From: Antedon mediterranea
Lineage: Eukaryota > Echinodermata > Crinoidea > Comatulida > Antedonidae
Direction: 5' to 3'
Assembly (NCBI RefSeq): GCF_964355755.1
Contig: NC_092680.1
Location: forward strand, 4,939,001 to 4,999,000
Length of the DNA stretch: 60,000 nucleotides
The notes beneath the pieces are model-generated. The model was given only the letters and a program-made list of their open reading frames with translations. It had not been told where the DNA came from and searched no databases. A program made the position numbers and the translations under genes. Positions 34,313 to 44,876 of the stretch are shown in pieces. Positions within the stretch are counted from its first letter, which is position 1. The number at the start of each line of letters is the position of its first letter.

Positions 34313-35146
34313 ATGGAAAACACTACCAGATGTGTGGATGGAAATATAAACCGCACAGATGATCCACTAGTTACCAAACCATATATATTCTATATACACC
34401 ATTTCATCAATGTCTTGTCTGTGCTGTCATTTCTGTCAAATATATCGGTTGTAGTTTTGATAGCTGCTGCAAAAAGGCTTCACAAAAAGCACAACATATT
34501 TGTGAGTTGTCTAGCGTTTTTCGACGCCTTGAACTCTATGTACATTTTGTGGTTTAACGAATTTAACTACACTTCCTACGGTCGTTTAATTTATCAAATT
34601 GGATTTTCAGCAACTTTAATATCAGTTTGTTTGATATCATGTATCGCAGTGGATTGTTATATAGCACTTGTAGGAGCACCACTTAAATATCACATTATTG
34701 TTACTACTAAACGATGTGTGTTCGTCGTTATTATTGTGATAGTTACTCAGGTAGCTTTTTGTTATTTCATTGATAATGTAGGATGTATAGCCTGCTTTGT
34801 TTTTAAAGTATTAGTTTACATATTTCTAAATACATTGCTGTATATAACAATTTATATTCGTATTCTGTTTCAAAGAAGACAACTGCGCATGTCAACAAAT
34901 GCCGCCAAGAGTAACAAGATGCTGACGACATTTATAATTATCACAGGGGTACTGATTTTAACTTGGGTACCAGCTTCTGTCGGTTACATTCTAATTCACA
35001 ATTGTTATTTGTTTCATGAGAATGTGTTAATCATTTTTGGATGCGATTTCTTGCAAATTTGTAACTCAATTGTAAATCCAATTATTTACATTTTCAGACT
35101 TGATGAATTTAGAAAGGCCCTACAAGAAATAAGAAAGTGTATTTAG
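34313..35146 (+). CDS. GPCR-6: group I receptor, DCY
   Basis: Single-exon receptor of 277 aa with a short N-terminus (about 22 aa; sequons NTT and NRT). Asn43 (TM1), Asp71 (TM2), DCY at 114-116, TWVP (217-220), NPIIY (255-259), helix 8 LDEFRKALQEIRKC. The TM1-TM2 segment is shared with GPCR-3 and the TM7 segment with GPCR-5, a mosaic that suggests gene conversion. All elements for a seven-helix receptor are present except a Cys at 3.25 and the DRY arginine. Confidence 0.87.
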   Translation: MENTTRCVDGNINRTDDPLVTKPYIFYIHHFINVLSVLSFLSNISVVVLIAAAKRLHKKHNIFVSCLAFFDALNSMYILWFNEFNYTSYGRLIYQIGFSATLISVCLISCIAVDCYIALVGAPLKYHIIVTTKRCVFVVIIVIVTQVAFCYFIDNVGCIACFVFKVLVYIFLNTLLYITIYIRILFQRRQLRMSTNAAKSNKMLTTFIIITGVLILTWVPASVGYILIHNCYLFHENVLIIFGCDFLQICNSIVNPIIYIFRLDEFRKALQEIRKCI

Positions 35147-35960
35147 CTAAAATTAATTATGGTCATTCTGTATTTGACCGCGACCTTTCATTCCTGTACC
35201 GTTTTATAATTAATCTTATAAGGTTAATAAGTTTATGTTTTGTTAAAATGTATTTTATTATTGTATCCAATTTGTGAGCAGTATTCGTAGTGATTGGCGT
35301 TTATGTGGAAGAGTACATTCAACAAATTACTTTAAAACGAATCATTAATTTACATGAACACTAATTTAAACATTCGAAAATCCAATCGATACGGCCTATT
35401 GATACATTATGCAGGTAGAATGGTATGGATTCAGAACGGTGACTTGAACTGTGTATTTTTACCTAATCGTTTTCTACTCACTCTCTAAGCTGAGACTTAT
35501 TTGTTTTATACAATTTCAATGTTGTTGGTCAGCCTTGCAAAGTCATTGTTAGCGCAAAATTCTGAATGCATTATTACAGGAAATTTTATAAAAGTAATCA
35601 TTAACAAGATTTTTGCCAAGATTTCAGTGACTTGAATAGACAAACACAACAACCTTATATTTACCTAATGTACGGTTACTTTTTCATACAATCAAGATAG
35701 ATTAATATTGACTTATAATTTGGAAACCATCAATGTCATTTTTTACTGCTAGGTACTTCGATCAATCATTTAACATTTGGTGTCAAAAACATTATGAATA
35801 TTAATATCATAATTATTATCATTCAGAACTCTATACTATTAAGTATGGTTTTTTTTTATTATATCTTGTTTGATTTGAAAATTGTCAAAGAAGAATGATA
35901 ATAAATGGGGTAATAAAAACATGAACAACATTATTCAATGTAATGAAGCATTTTATTTGA
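35147..35960. other. Intergenic region before the 23-bp minisatellite
   Basis: Contains the second copy of the duplicated upstream segment (35680-35840). Otherwise nothing is recognised. Confidence 0.5.
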
Positions 35961-36719
35961 GATCAGACTACTGGTGCGTGTTGGATCAGACTCCTGGTGC
36001 GTGTTGGATCAGACTCCTGGTGCGTGTTGGATCAGACTACTGGTGCGTGTTGGATCAGACTACTGGTGCGTGTTGGATCAGACTACTGGTGCGTGTTGGA
36101 TCAGACTCCTGGTGCGTGTTGGATCAGACTCCTGGTGCGTGTTGGATCAGACTCCTGGTGCGTGTTGGATCAGACTACTGGTGCGTGTTGGATCAGACTA
36201 CTGGTGCGTGTTGGATCAGACTCCTGGTGCGTGTTGGATCAGACTCCTGGTGCGTGTTGGATCAGACTACTGGTGCGTGTTGGATCTGACTCCTGGTGCG
36301 TGTTGGATCAGACTACTGGTGCGTGTTGGATCAGACTACTGGTGCGTGTTGGATCAGACTACTGGTGCGTGTTGGATCAGACTCCTGGTGCGTGTTGGAT
36401 CAGACTCCTGGTGCGTGTTGGATCTGACTCCTGGTGCGTGTTGGATCAGACTACTGGTGCGTGTTGGATCAGACTACTGGTGCGTGTTGGATCAGACTAC
36501 TGGTGCGTGTTGGATCTGACTCCTGGTGCGTGTTGGATCAGACTACTGGTGCGTGTTGGATCAGACTACTGGTGCGTGTTGGATCTGACTCCTGGTGCGT
36601 GTTGGATCAGACTACTGGTGCGTGTTGGATCAGACTACTGGTGCGTGTTGGATCAGACTCCTGGTGCGTGTTGGATCAGACTACTGGTGCGTGTTGGATC
36701 AGACTCCTGGTGCGTGTTG
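35961..36719. repeat. 23-bp minisatellite, 33 exact-length copies
   Basis: 759 bp = 33 units of GATCAGACTACTGGTGCGTG plus TTG, with no length change at all. Units differ only at two sites, giving three types: ACTAC (18), ACTCC (11) and CTGACTCC (4). Because 23 is not a multiple of 3 and no stop falls in any forward frame, all three forward frames stay open; the resulting Cys-Trp-rich frames are artefacts. Confidence 0.97.
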
Positions 36720-36829
36720 ATTGAAGTAAACAGAAGAGCAAAATCATTCCAACAATTTGATTGTCAAAAATATCAGATCATTTACATACATTTAATAAAC
36801 AAGTAACGACGTACCTGGTGTTGTAAGAA

Positions 36830-37012
36830 ACAGAGCCAAATGAAGAATGTTCGTTCGTTTTGCCAGTGTGAGATTGTATGGAATTTAAGACAGTGAGAAC
36901 TTTCATTTAAACGCGACCGATTTAAACACTGATGTGGTAAATGTGATTACGGATGACATAGCCGCAGTCTGTCTCACTTGGACAACTGCACTGTTTTAGT
37001 TACCTAACGTAC
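36830..37012 (+). promoter_or_regulatory. Upstream block of GPCR-7, shared with GPCR-6
   Basis: CGCGACCGATTTAAACACTG, TGTGATTACGGATGACATAG, GTCTCACTTGG and CTGTTTTAGTTACCTAACGT match the GPCR-6 upstream region in order. GPCR-7 is a group II protein, so a group I-type upstream region sits on a group II gene at the border of the two sub-clusters. Confidence 0.5.
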
Positions 37013-37295
37013 CTTTACACATTTACAATACAATATCGTAAATACACTCGACTATTGAATTAGTTAGAAATAATTCTGTAGATATTAGGCACGTTCTTTC
37101 TATTTCAAATGGTTGGGCTAGATTACAATCAGTAGGCCTATTATCACGACGGGTGTTATCTTGAACTATTGTACCAATAGACAAAATGCATATTTTCTAT
37201 TAGCGAAGAGCGAGCCATATCTAGACTGTATTTCTGAAGAATTGTATTTATTTTTCGAAAATACCTTTCAAATTGGAGTGTACTGATTTGTAAAA

Positions 37296-38183
37296 ATGAC
37301 AGGTTACGAGCAGCTGGATATGATCTACGTGAGCGGTAATGGAAGTTGTTGGAACGCTGCAATTATACAAGAAACGCTTAAGACAAATCGTTACTTATAT
37401 TATATACAACAATGTGTTTATGCACTGTGTGTATTTTCATTCTTTTTAAACATTTCTGTTGTAGTTCTGATAAGGGTCTCAAAAAGACTTCACAATAAAC
37501 GAAACATATTTGGGAGTTGTTTAGCCCTGGCAGATGCAACAAACTCTGTCTATCTTTACTTCTTGAGCGGACTACATGCTGTAGATATGCATGTATTTGT
37601 TTGGATTATACAGATGGAATATTCATCGAACTTAGTATCAGTTTGTTTCATAGCATGTATCGCAGTGGATTGTTATATAGTGCTTGTAGGAGCCCCACTT
37701 AAATACCATATTATTGTTACTACTAAAAGATGTGTGCTCGTTGTTATTATTGTTATAATATCAAATTTAATATTTGGTTTTATCGTTTCTATAATTTGCT
37801 TTGGTTGTTTTGTTGGTTTGGTAGGCATGTATATTATACTCAACACTATTGTATATATAATTATTTACATTCGTATTCAGCTTAAGAAACTGACTCTAGC
37901 AAGAAGTAGGAACAGTTATAGTACTGGAAAAATGCTGAGAACATTTTGTATCATTACAGGCTTCTTGTTCGTAACATGGATACTAGCATGTATAGGTGGA
38001 TTAGTTTTTCTTGACAATGCTTGCAATGTACAAGAATATGATAATGTACTGCTAGCGTATTTTATCTCTATTTCGTTGGTAGTTTGTAATTCTCTTGCAA
38101 GTCCGATCTTGTATGTGTTTAGACTGAATGAGTTTAGAAAAGCTATTAGAGAAATATGTTGTTTGAACAAACTTTGTCGATGA
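37296..38183 (+). CDS. GPCR-7: group II receptor, DCY and SPILY
   Basis: Single-exon receptor of 295 aa. The N-terminus holds NGSCW, the group II Cys-Trp mark. Asn52 (TM1), Asp80 in LALAD (TM2), DCY at 124-126, TWIL in TM6 (no proline), and SPILY in TM7, where Asn of NPxxY is Ser. Helix 8 is LNEFRKAIREI. The start lies in TGTAAAAATG, a context shared by most group II genes. It is a near-copy of GPCR-8 (about 2 kb away), including 215 bp of upstream sequence. The Asn-to-Ser change is unique to this copy and may reduce signalling. Confidence 0.87.
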   Translation: MTGYEQLDMIYVSGNGSCWNAAIIQETLKTNRYLYYIQQCVYALCVFSFFLNISVVVLIRVSKRLHNKRNIFGSCLALADATNSVYLYFLSGLHAVDMHVFVWIIQMEYSSNLVSVCFIACIAVDCYIVLVGAPLKYHIIVTTKRCVLVVIIVIISNLIFGFIVSIICFGCFVGLVGMYIILNTIVYIIIYIRIQLKKLTLARSRNSYSTGKMLRTFCIITGFLFVTWILACIGGLVFLDNACNVQEYDNVLLAYFISISLVVCNSLASPILYVFRLNEFRKAIREICCLNKLCR

Positions 38184-38574
38184 AAATATTGATTGTTTAA
38201 TGTGGGTATTTTTTTTAAATATTGTCTGCTACAATTTTAATAAAATATTTTGAAGTAAATAATATTTTGAAAGATTTCATTTTGGAAAAAGAATTTGACA
38301 GGAAAAGAATAACACATCAGCTTTTATGGTTCTATTTATGTATTATGACATTTTAAAAGCTGCATTACTTACAAAATTAGTTTTATATACAATAACAAAA
38401 TAGACAATATTTAACGATGATAACATTTCTTTTTTGAAAAAGCTATAGTGTAACGGAGTACAGTACTTAATTATGAAAAGAAATACTAAATTAAAGTGTA
38501 CATTATTACAGTGGCGTGTGATGTCAACACGGTAATATAATGTCAACAACTTGATTGAAACCAATCTTGCAACA

Positions 38575-38603
38575 TTACGTGGTCTGGTGTGATTCGTTTA
38601 GAT
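38575..38603 (+). promoter_or_regulatory. Group II upstream module, GPCR-8
   Basis: TTACGTGGTC then GTGATTCGTTTAGAT, preceded by AATGTCAACAACTTGATTG and AAACCAATCTTGCAAC as in GPCR-13. It is 720 bp upstream of the start, further than in other genes. Confidence 0.5.
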
Positions 38604-38979
38604 TTTTTTCATATCAACTAAAATCCACAATTAGAATTGCGAGGTTTATCAACAATGTATGCCCAGTACACTATAATTCTGTAGATATTAGCAAAGAATA
38701 TAAATAGGTAAAGAATCAACAGTACGCGCTGTTATACATAGAAGGAAAGGAAACGCGGACGCTTATTCATGGACGCGTAAGAATCCAGCAGCCGAACGAC
38801 GGCGGGCTCTAGATATGGTTCCCGTCTAATCCCACGTTTCGATGGATCGTGATGATCTGATGTGTTCTCGCGTCTGTGCTCTACTAATTTTGATATTATT
38901 AATATTTTGATAATCATTTTGATAAATAATCATCGTTTGCATTTTTATAGATATTTACAATAAAAGTTTTATCTTACCC

Positions 38980-39036
38980 ACGCCTGAAGGTGGCGCACTT
39001 CTTCTAGTGAAAAGGAAATGCGCCACCTTCAGGCGT
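38980..39036. other. Perfect GC-rich stem-loop
   Basis: ACGCCTGAAGGTGGCGCA at 38980-38997 is exactly complementary to 39019-39036 (18 bp, 21-nt loop). It stands out in AT-rich surroundings. It could be the centre of a palindromic element or a structured transcript. Confidence 0.85.
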
Positions 39037-39107
39037 AGGCAGATAGTAACCCGGATGTGGTTTACACCGCCAACGGAACTGTTGTATCTTCTCCTTTTAT
39101 TATCTTT

Positions 39108-39324
39108 GATATTAGACACGTTCTTTCTATTTCAAATGGTTTGGCTAGATTACAATCAGTAAGCTTATTAACCCCGAATGGACTTTTCTTGAACTATTAT
39201 ATCCATAGACAAAATGCATATTTTCTATTAGCGAAGAGTTACCCATATATAGACTGTATTTCTGAAGAATTGTATTTCTTTTGTCGAAAATACAATTCAA
39301 ATTGGAGTGTACTGAATTGTAAAA
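39108..39324. repeat. Upstream segment duplicated with GPCR-7/8
   Basis: Matches 37083-37295 almost base for base (CACGTTCTTTCTATTTCAAA, AATGCATATTTTCTATTAGC). The tandem duplication unit therefore includes at least 215 bp of 5' flank. Confidence 0.8.
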
Positions 39325-40215
39325 ATGCCAGGTTACGAGCAGCTGGATATGATCTACGTGAGCGGTAATGGAAGTTGTTGGGACGCTGCAATTATACAAG
39401 AAACGCTTAAGACAAATCGTTACTTATATTATATACAGCAATGTGTTTATGCACTGTGTGTATTTTCATTCCTTTTAAACATTTCTGTTGTAGTTCTGAT
39501 AAGTGTCTCTAAAAGACTTCACAATAAACGAAACATATTTGTGCGTTGTTTAGCCCTGGCAGATGCAACCAACTCTGTCTATCTTTACTTCTTGAACGGA
39601 CTACATGCTGTAGATACGCATGTATTTGTTTGGATTATACAGATGGGATATTCATCGAACTTAATATCAGTTTGTTTCATTGCATGTATCGCAGTGGATT
39701 GTTATATAGCGCTTGTAGGAGCACCACTTAAATACCATATTATTGTTACTACTAAAAGATGTGTGCTCGTTGTTATTATTGTTATAATACCAAATTTAGT
39801 ATTTGGTTTTATCGTTTCTATAATTTGCTTTGGTTGTTTTGTTGGTTTGGTAGGCATGTATATTATACTCAACACTATTGTATATATAATTATATACATT
39901 CGTATTCAGAGTCAGTTTAAGAAAATGACTGTAGCAAGAAGTAGGAACAGTTATAGTACTGGAAAAATGCTGAGAACATTTTGCATTATCACAGGTTTCT
40001 CGTTGATAACATGGATACTAGCATGTATAGACGCAGCTTTGCTTGACAATGCTTGTGATTTACAAGTATATGATTATACGCTACTAGCTTTTTATATCTC
40101 TGTTGTATTGGTACTCAGCAATTCTCTTGCAAACCCGATCTTGTACGTGTTTAGAATGAAGGAGTTTAGAAAAGCTATAAGAGAAATATTTTGTTTGAAC
40201 AAACAGTTTCGATGA
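39325..40215 (+). CDS. GPCR-8: group II receptor, DCY
   Basis: Single-exon receptor of 296 aa, closest to GPCR-7. NGSCW N-terminus, Asn52, Asp80, DCY (124-126), TWIL in TM6, NPILY kept in TM7, then MKEFRKAIREIFCLNK. ICL3 has an extra S-Q relative to GPCR-7 (RIQSQFKKMTVARS against RIQLKKLTLARS). The differences between the two copies cluster in ECL3/TM6-TM7, while TM3 to TM5 is nearly identical. It appears intact. Confidence 0.88.
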   Translation: MPGYEQLDMIYVSGNGSCWDAAIIQETLKTNRYLYYIQQCVYALCVFSFLLNISVVVLISVSKRLHNKRNIFVRCLALADATNSVYLYFLNGLHAVDTHVFVWIIQMGYSSNLISVCFIACIAVDCYIALVGAPLKYHIIVTTKRCVLVVIIVIIPNLVFGFIVSIICFGCFVGLVGMYIILNTIVYIIIYIRIQSQFKKMTVARSRNSYSTGKMLRTFCIITGFSLITWILACIDAALLDNACDLQVYDYTLLAFYISVVLVLSNSLANPILYVFRMKEFRKAIREIFCLNKQFR

Positions 40216-40400
40216 AAGTAATGATTGTTAGTTTATTGTTTGTATTTTAAAAATATATTTTGTGCTACATTTGAATTGAATATTTGAATTTTACAGAAAA
40301 ATAGGTTTATGGTTATATTTATGTACTAACATTTTAAACGCTGCCTGACATTGAAAGTTTACTTAGTATACAATAACACAATATTAATAGAATATTACTA

Positions 40401-40549
40401 AAGCTCTGTCTACACTATCAAACTTTATGTGACAAAAAAAAAGGTGTGATGTGCCCAAATATGGACATGATGATGTCATAACACTACCATATTTAAGCAT
40501 ATTACTACCATATTTGGGCACTCACACTTTTTTTCTAATGAAACTTTGT
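40401..40549. mobile_element. MITE family A, copy 5
   Basis: Left end AGCTCTGTCTACACTATCAA is intact; the interior GATGTGCCCAAATATGG and ATGATGATGTCATA are present. The right terminal repeat is degraded after CTAATGAAACTTTG. Confidence 0.75.
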
Positions 40550-41280
40550 ATATTTATTCAGTATATTGTTTTTGTTCTGTATCTCATTAATTTTTCAATT
40601 GTATTAAAAGTCAGTGTTATTTTTCATTGTTGATTGGCTGTACTTACAAATATTTACTATTCTACATCTATTATTATTATTATTCACTATCATTATTGTA
40701 AATAATCACTGTAAATAATCACTTTTATAATTAATATTGGTTTTTTTTGTGTGTGTAAATGATGGTTAGTTCTGTACTACACTTTAATATGGTTATTGTT
40801 GTTATAACTAAAACATTATTATGATTGAATAAAGTTCACAAGAAACTAACCACCAATTTCATTATTAACTGCTACTCTCTTCATCGATCATTCAGCAAAA
40901 TAATAGTAATATAGAAAACTTAGTAATTAAAGAATTATATTGGTTGATGATTTCTATATGTTATCGTCAATGCAACTTCAATTTATTTACAAATTCGTAT
41001 TTGCAAATTTCATATGAGAAAATAAAGGAAGAAAAACAATGTTGAATATAATGGTGATTTTTAATTCATATCGTGTAGAATCCGAAGAATTGAAATGTTA
41101 GTAGCCTAGCAAACCATTACCTTTCCATTCAAGAGTTGGCCGTGTAGTTTTCAAGCATAATTTTACCTCGTTTCGCGGGAAGTGTGCCCTTCATTGGGGT
41201 GTCAAATTAGTGGTTCTACTTTAGGTCGGAGTCTGTATAGGCCTACTGTTGAGTGGATAAGTCGCATCTTTCAACGTTGT

Positions 41281-41609
41281 CTCTCTGAAAAAATAATTGT
41301 TTACATTTTTTGTTGAAAATTCCATTTTAATATCACATATTAGTTATCCACTTTAAACAAAAATTTAATCGATAAAAAAAACATTTACCTGAAAAACTGT
41401 AATTTAAAGCAATAAAATAGTCGAATTGGCTGTGAGCCAATAGGTTTTTAGATGAATTTGACCATTTATTTTGTCATTTTATATGAGAAAACATTTTTGT
41501 TTGCTTTTTTACGGAAGGGATTAACTCTATTAAAACTATAAAATAATCATTCAAAGTCTATTTTAATTAGTGTTCATTTTTCATGTTTTTGGGGGCAATA
41601 CATCTTTAA
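41281..41609. mobile_element. MITE family B, copy 3
   Basis: Same interior as 15336-15697 (TTTACCTGAAAAACTG, AATTGGCTGTGAGCCAATAG) and right end GGGGCAATACATCTTTAA. The left terminal repeat is reduced to TCTCTCTGAAAAAATAA. Confidence 0.75.
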
Positions 41610-42235
41610 GAGTGTCGTCAATATCTCTGCCAGTACCAATTACTTTACGTGTTTAATTACTATTTCTGATTGATCTGAATAAACAAAATGGTAATAATTG
41701 TAACAGCTTCGTGACATTGATATTAGATCATTTACATACACTTAATAAACGTTTACACGGTAATCGTTAGCATTTGCATATTTAATCGTCAACACGTCAC
41801 GCAACGAAAAACTAGGACAAATTAATCAAGAAAATAATAAGTGAAGTCGAATTTTAAGTTCAGATTTTGTTTAGTTTCATCTTTAACTTTATTTCAGGAA
41901 ATAATTTCCAATATAAATAAATGCAATGAAAAAAACAACAAAACATATTATTTTTCTCTTACTTAGAGAACATGTGATGCACTTTGTATCTGACAAGTCA
42001 TTGTGGAAATTTACAAGCCTTACTAGAAGTCATAAATAAGCGATGTTCAGAATAAAGTCCTCATATAAGCACATGTTTGTTTTGGTGCAGATAAAATAAT
42101 GTTCCGTGATTTATTTCTTTTTAGTCATGCTACGGAGAGTTAGACCATACAATTACCATTCAAATTATGTTGCATACAATTTTAGTAATTTAAACATGGG
42201 CGTGTGATTGATGTTTATCGTCACTCAATAAACAT

Positions 42236-42272
42236 ACGTAATTAAAATGGTTAGATGTGATCTGTTTAGATT
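42236..42272 (+). promoter_or_regulatory. Group II upstream module, GPCR-9
   Basis: TACGTAATTAAAATGGTTAG then ATGTGATCTGTTTAGAT, 350 bp before the start. It is preceded by GTGTGATTGATGTTTATC, the usual start of the module. Confidence 0.6.
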
Positions 42273-42624
42273 TGATACATCACGCGCAAGATTAAATTGA
42301 GTAAAGCGGCAACGAACAAGAGTAAGTTAAATTTACTTAATATTATTATTATACTTAATTATTATGAGAAACCGGTAATTCCTTTTAAAACCCACAACAA
42401 TGTTGAAAGTGTGTAGATATAAAGCAGGTTCCTTCTGGTACAATTGACAATTTAAATTCAATATTAACACTTATTAACGAAGGATATATGTTCACATTTA
42501 TTGAAATATTGTTATCTATTTTTTCTACTAAGGAAGTGCGAGGCATTTTGTTGTTTCCGAAGAATTATATTTTCTTTCGATCAACCTTTCAGATTGGAAT
42601 TTTAAAAGATACTAAACTGTAAGA

Positions 42625-43506
42625 ATGAAAGGGTTTGATCATCTAGATATAATGCATCTGAGCTCTAATGGAAGTTGTTGGGACGTTGCAAAAATACAAG
42701 AAACGCTTAAGAAAAATCGTTACTTATTTTATATACAACAATTTATTTATGCACTGTGTGTACTTTCTTTTCTTTTAAACATTTCCGTTGTAGTTCTGAT
42801 AGCTGTCTCAAAAAGACTTCACAATAAACGAAACATATTTGTGAGTGTTCTAGCCTTGACTGATGTGGTTAGTTCTGTCTATCTCTGCTTTATGAACGGA
42901 CTACACGCTGTAGATAAGAATATAATTCTATGGGTTATAAGAATTGGATATTCCTCAACTTTAATATCAGTTTGTTTCATAGCATGTATCGCAGTTAATT
43001 GTTATATAGCACTTGTAGGAGCACCACTTAAATATCATATTATTGTTACTACTAAAAGATGTGTACTCCTTGTTATCACTGTGATTATAACTCAGATTAT
43101 TTTTGCGTTTGTTGTCTCAATGATCTGCTTGGGTTGTTTTATTGGTTTGGCCGGAGTCTACGTGTTGGTCAACACTACTGTTTATATCATTATATACTTT
43201 CGTATTCAAAGTCAGCGTAAAAAACTGAACCTTTCAAGAAATAGAAACAACAACAGTAGCAAGATGCTGAGAACATTTTGTATTATCACAGGTGTAGTGT
43301 TGATAACATGGATACTAGCCGGTATAAACGCAGTTTTGTTTGCCAATTCTTGTGATTCTAGATTATATAAAAGTCTATTACTCAAATATTTTATCGCGTA
43401 TTTGTTGGTACTCATTAATTGTCTTGCAAATCCGATCTTGTATGTGTTTAGACTGAAGGAGTTTAGAAAAGCCATAAGAGAAATAAGTTTTTTGAACAAA
43501 CTTTGA
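42625..43506 (+). CDS. GPCR-9: group II receptor, NCY
   Basis: Single-exon receptor of 293 aa. NGSCW at residues 15-19, Asn52 (TM1), Asp80 in LALTD (TM2), NCY at 124-126 so both Asp and Arg of DRY are replaced, TWIL in TM6, NPILY in TM7, LKEFRKAIREI in helix 8. The start codon lies in TGTAAGAATG. ICL3 carries QRKKLNLSRNRNNNSSK, shared with GPCR-14. No frame damage. Confidence 0.88.
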   Translation: MKGFDHLDIMHLSSNGSCWDVAKIQETLKKNRYLFYIQQFIYALCVLSFLLNISVVVLIAVSKRLHNKRNIFVSVLALTDVVSSVYLCFMNGLHAVDKNIILWVIRIGYSSTLISVCFIACIAVNCYIALVGAPLKYHIIVTTKRCVLLVITVIITQIIFAFVVSMICLGCFIGLAGVYVLVNTTVYIIIYFRIQSQRKKLNLSRNRNNNSSKMLRTFCIITGVVLITWILAGINAVLFANSCDSRLYKSLLLKYFIAYLLVLINCLANPILYVFRLKEFRKAIREISFLNKL

Positions 43507-43599
43507 CGATAAAGTATGAGTTTTGGTTTATTGTTTTTAATTGTCTATTTCATTTTTATAAAAGGAGATTTTTCTTTTCGAGATTTCACCGATTAAGAC

Positions 43600-43800
43600 T
43601 ACATCCTGTAAATGACATTTACCGTGTTGGTTTGGATTTAAACAATTGATTTGATATTCCTCAACCGACTATCAGTTTGTTTCATAGCTTGATAGCAGTG
43701 GATTGCTATATAGCTTGTCATGTTATGTTAGTGTTACTACTAAAACATTTGTAATCCTTGTTATCATTGTGATAATAACTCAGTTTGCTACCTTAACATT
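43600..43800 (+). pseudogene. GPCR fragment (TM3-TM4) just downstream of GPCR-9
   Basis: GATATTCCTCAAC, TATCAGTTTGTTTCATAGC, GCAGTGGATTGCTATATAGC and TTGTTATCATTGTGATAATA match the receptor TM3-TM4 region with many indels. No frame survives. Confidence 0.8.
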
Positions 43801-43809
43801 TCTACAGCA

Positions 43810-44546
43810 ATTTTTTGGTTAAAAAGATTATTAGTTGTAGTTATAAATATATTCATGTAGACCTACATTTGCGTTAACTAGCATTGTATAGCCTACACAC
43901 ACGTTTTAACCGGTTTACACATTTATTTCTAAAACAAAATGGACAAACGATACAGAAGGACTTGCATCATCGGTGAAATAAAACAATCATCCAATGCGCT
44001 ATCCAAATGCTAAAGCACTGCTTTAAGCAAACACGCTCTTTGAAGAGATGTTTCTCTCGCTTGCCACCGCCCTCTATAGAAAGTTGTGAAAACAAAGCGT
44101 ATAAATCGTCTGCGTAGTATAATTACTCTACTGACATTTCTGCGCCGAGGGTTAATTGACAACAACAATATGCCTCTGTACAAGTGTTTTTAATTTCATC
44201 AAAATCAGACTATGCTAACAATTTGTAAATTGTACTTTATCATGACCTATTATAATAATACCATGCTTGTACTTTTCAATGTTTTAATCGGATCGATGAA
44301 ATGTAACTTTGTATTTGTGTTACTAACTATTTGTCCTACATTTGTAACTTCCTAATTAAAATGTAGACAATCTGTGTCAGTTATTGACATTATATCATTA
44401 TACATTATTCACAGTCATTACACAAATTCAACTGGTTAACATAAATTTGAGTTTCATTAATGTTACATAACCGCGTGTGATTGATTCTGCCACGGAAAAT
44501 AATTGCAACAACATATGTCCTTATATGAAACTAATCTAATATAATT
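43810..44546. other. Stretch without a recognisable gene
   Basis: AT-rich DNA between a receptor fragment and the GPCR-10 upstream module. It contains nothing recognised apart from a GTGTGATTGATTC word near 44475 belonging to the module. Confidence 0.45.
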
Positions 44547-44587
44547 TACAATTAAAGTTGTTAGATTGTGATGTGATTCGTTTAGGA
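44547..44587 (+). promoter_or_regulatory. Group II upstream module, GPCR-10
   Basis: ACAATTAAAGTTGTTAGATT then GTGATGTGATTCGTTTAG, followed by GACGCACGAAATCAAATCAA, 290 bp before the start. The ACGTAA half is degraded. Confidence 0.5.
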
Positions 44588-44876
44588 CGCACGAAATCAA
44601 ATCAATAAAGTCAAATGAAAGGAATATAATTTAATTGGCGAACTACAGAAGCTTACAACCCTGGTGACTCTTTAGAAACAAACAAAAACTGTTGCTAAGT
44701 TATACTGCAAGATAGCAAATTCTTTATGTTGCAGATAGATAATCTTTAGTTTATGATATATATATAAATGTTATTTCCTGATCAATAGACACACTGAAGT
44801 TTCTATTATTGAAGGATGAGCATATTTCAATTATTTCGATTTATATCGGAAGTTTAAAAGATACTATATTGTAAAC

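Larger units (their letters stand above)
40216..42195. other. Long intergenic region with MITEs
   Basis: About 2 kb with MITE family A copy 5 and MITE family B copy 3. Otherwise AT-rich with no recognisable gene. Confidence 0.5.

Noticed and set aside
35961-36719. CRISPR array
   Set aside because: Repeats are contiguous with no spacers, and the genome is animal.
35882-36806. Open frames of 96-269 aa rich in Cys, Trp and Val across the 23-bp array
   Set aside because: The period is not a multiple of 3 and the unit has no stop in any forward frame, so all frames are open by construction; no promoter, conservation or non-repeat domain.
39057-39368. 103-aa frame ahead of GPCR-8
   Set aside because: It overlaps the duplicated upstream flank, and the matching region before GPCR-7 is not open in this frame.
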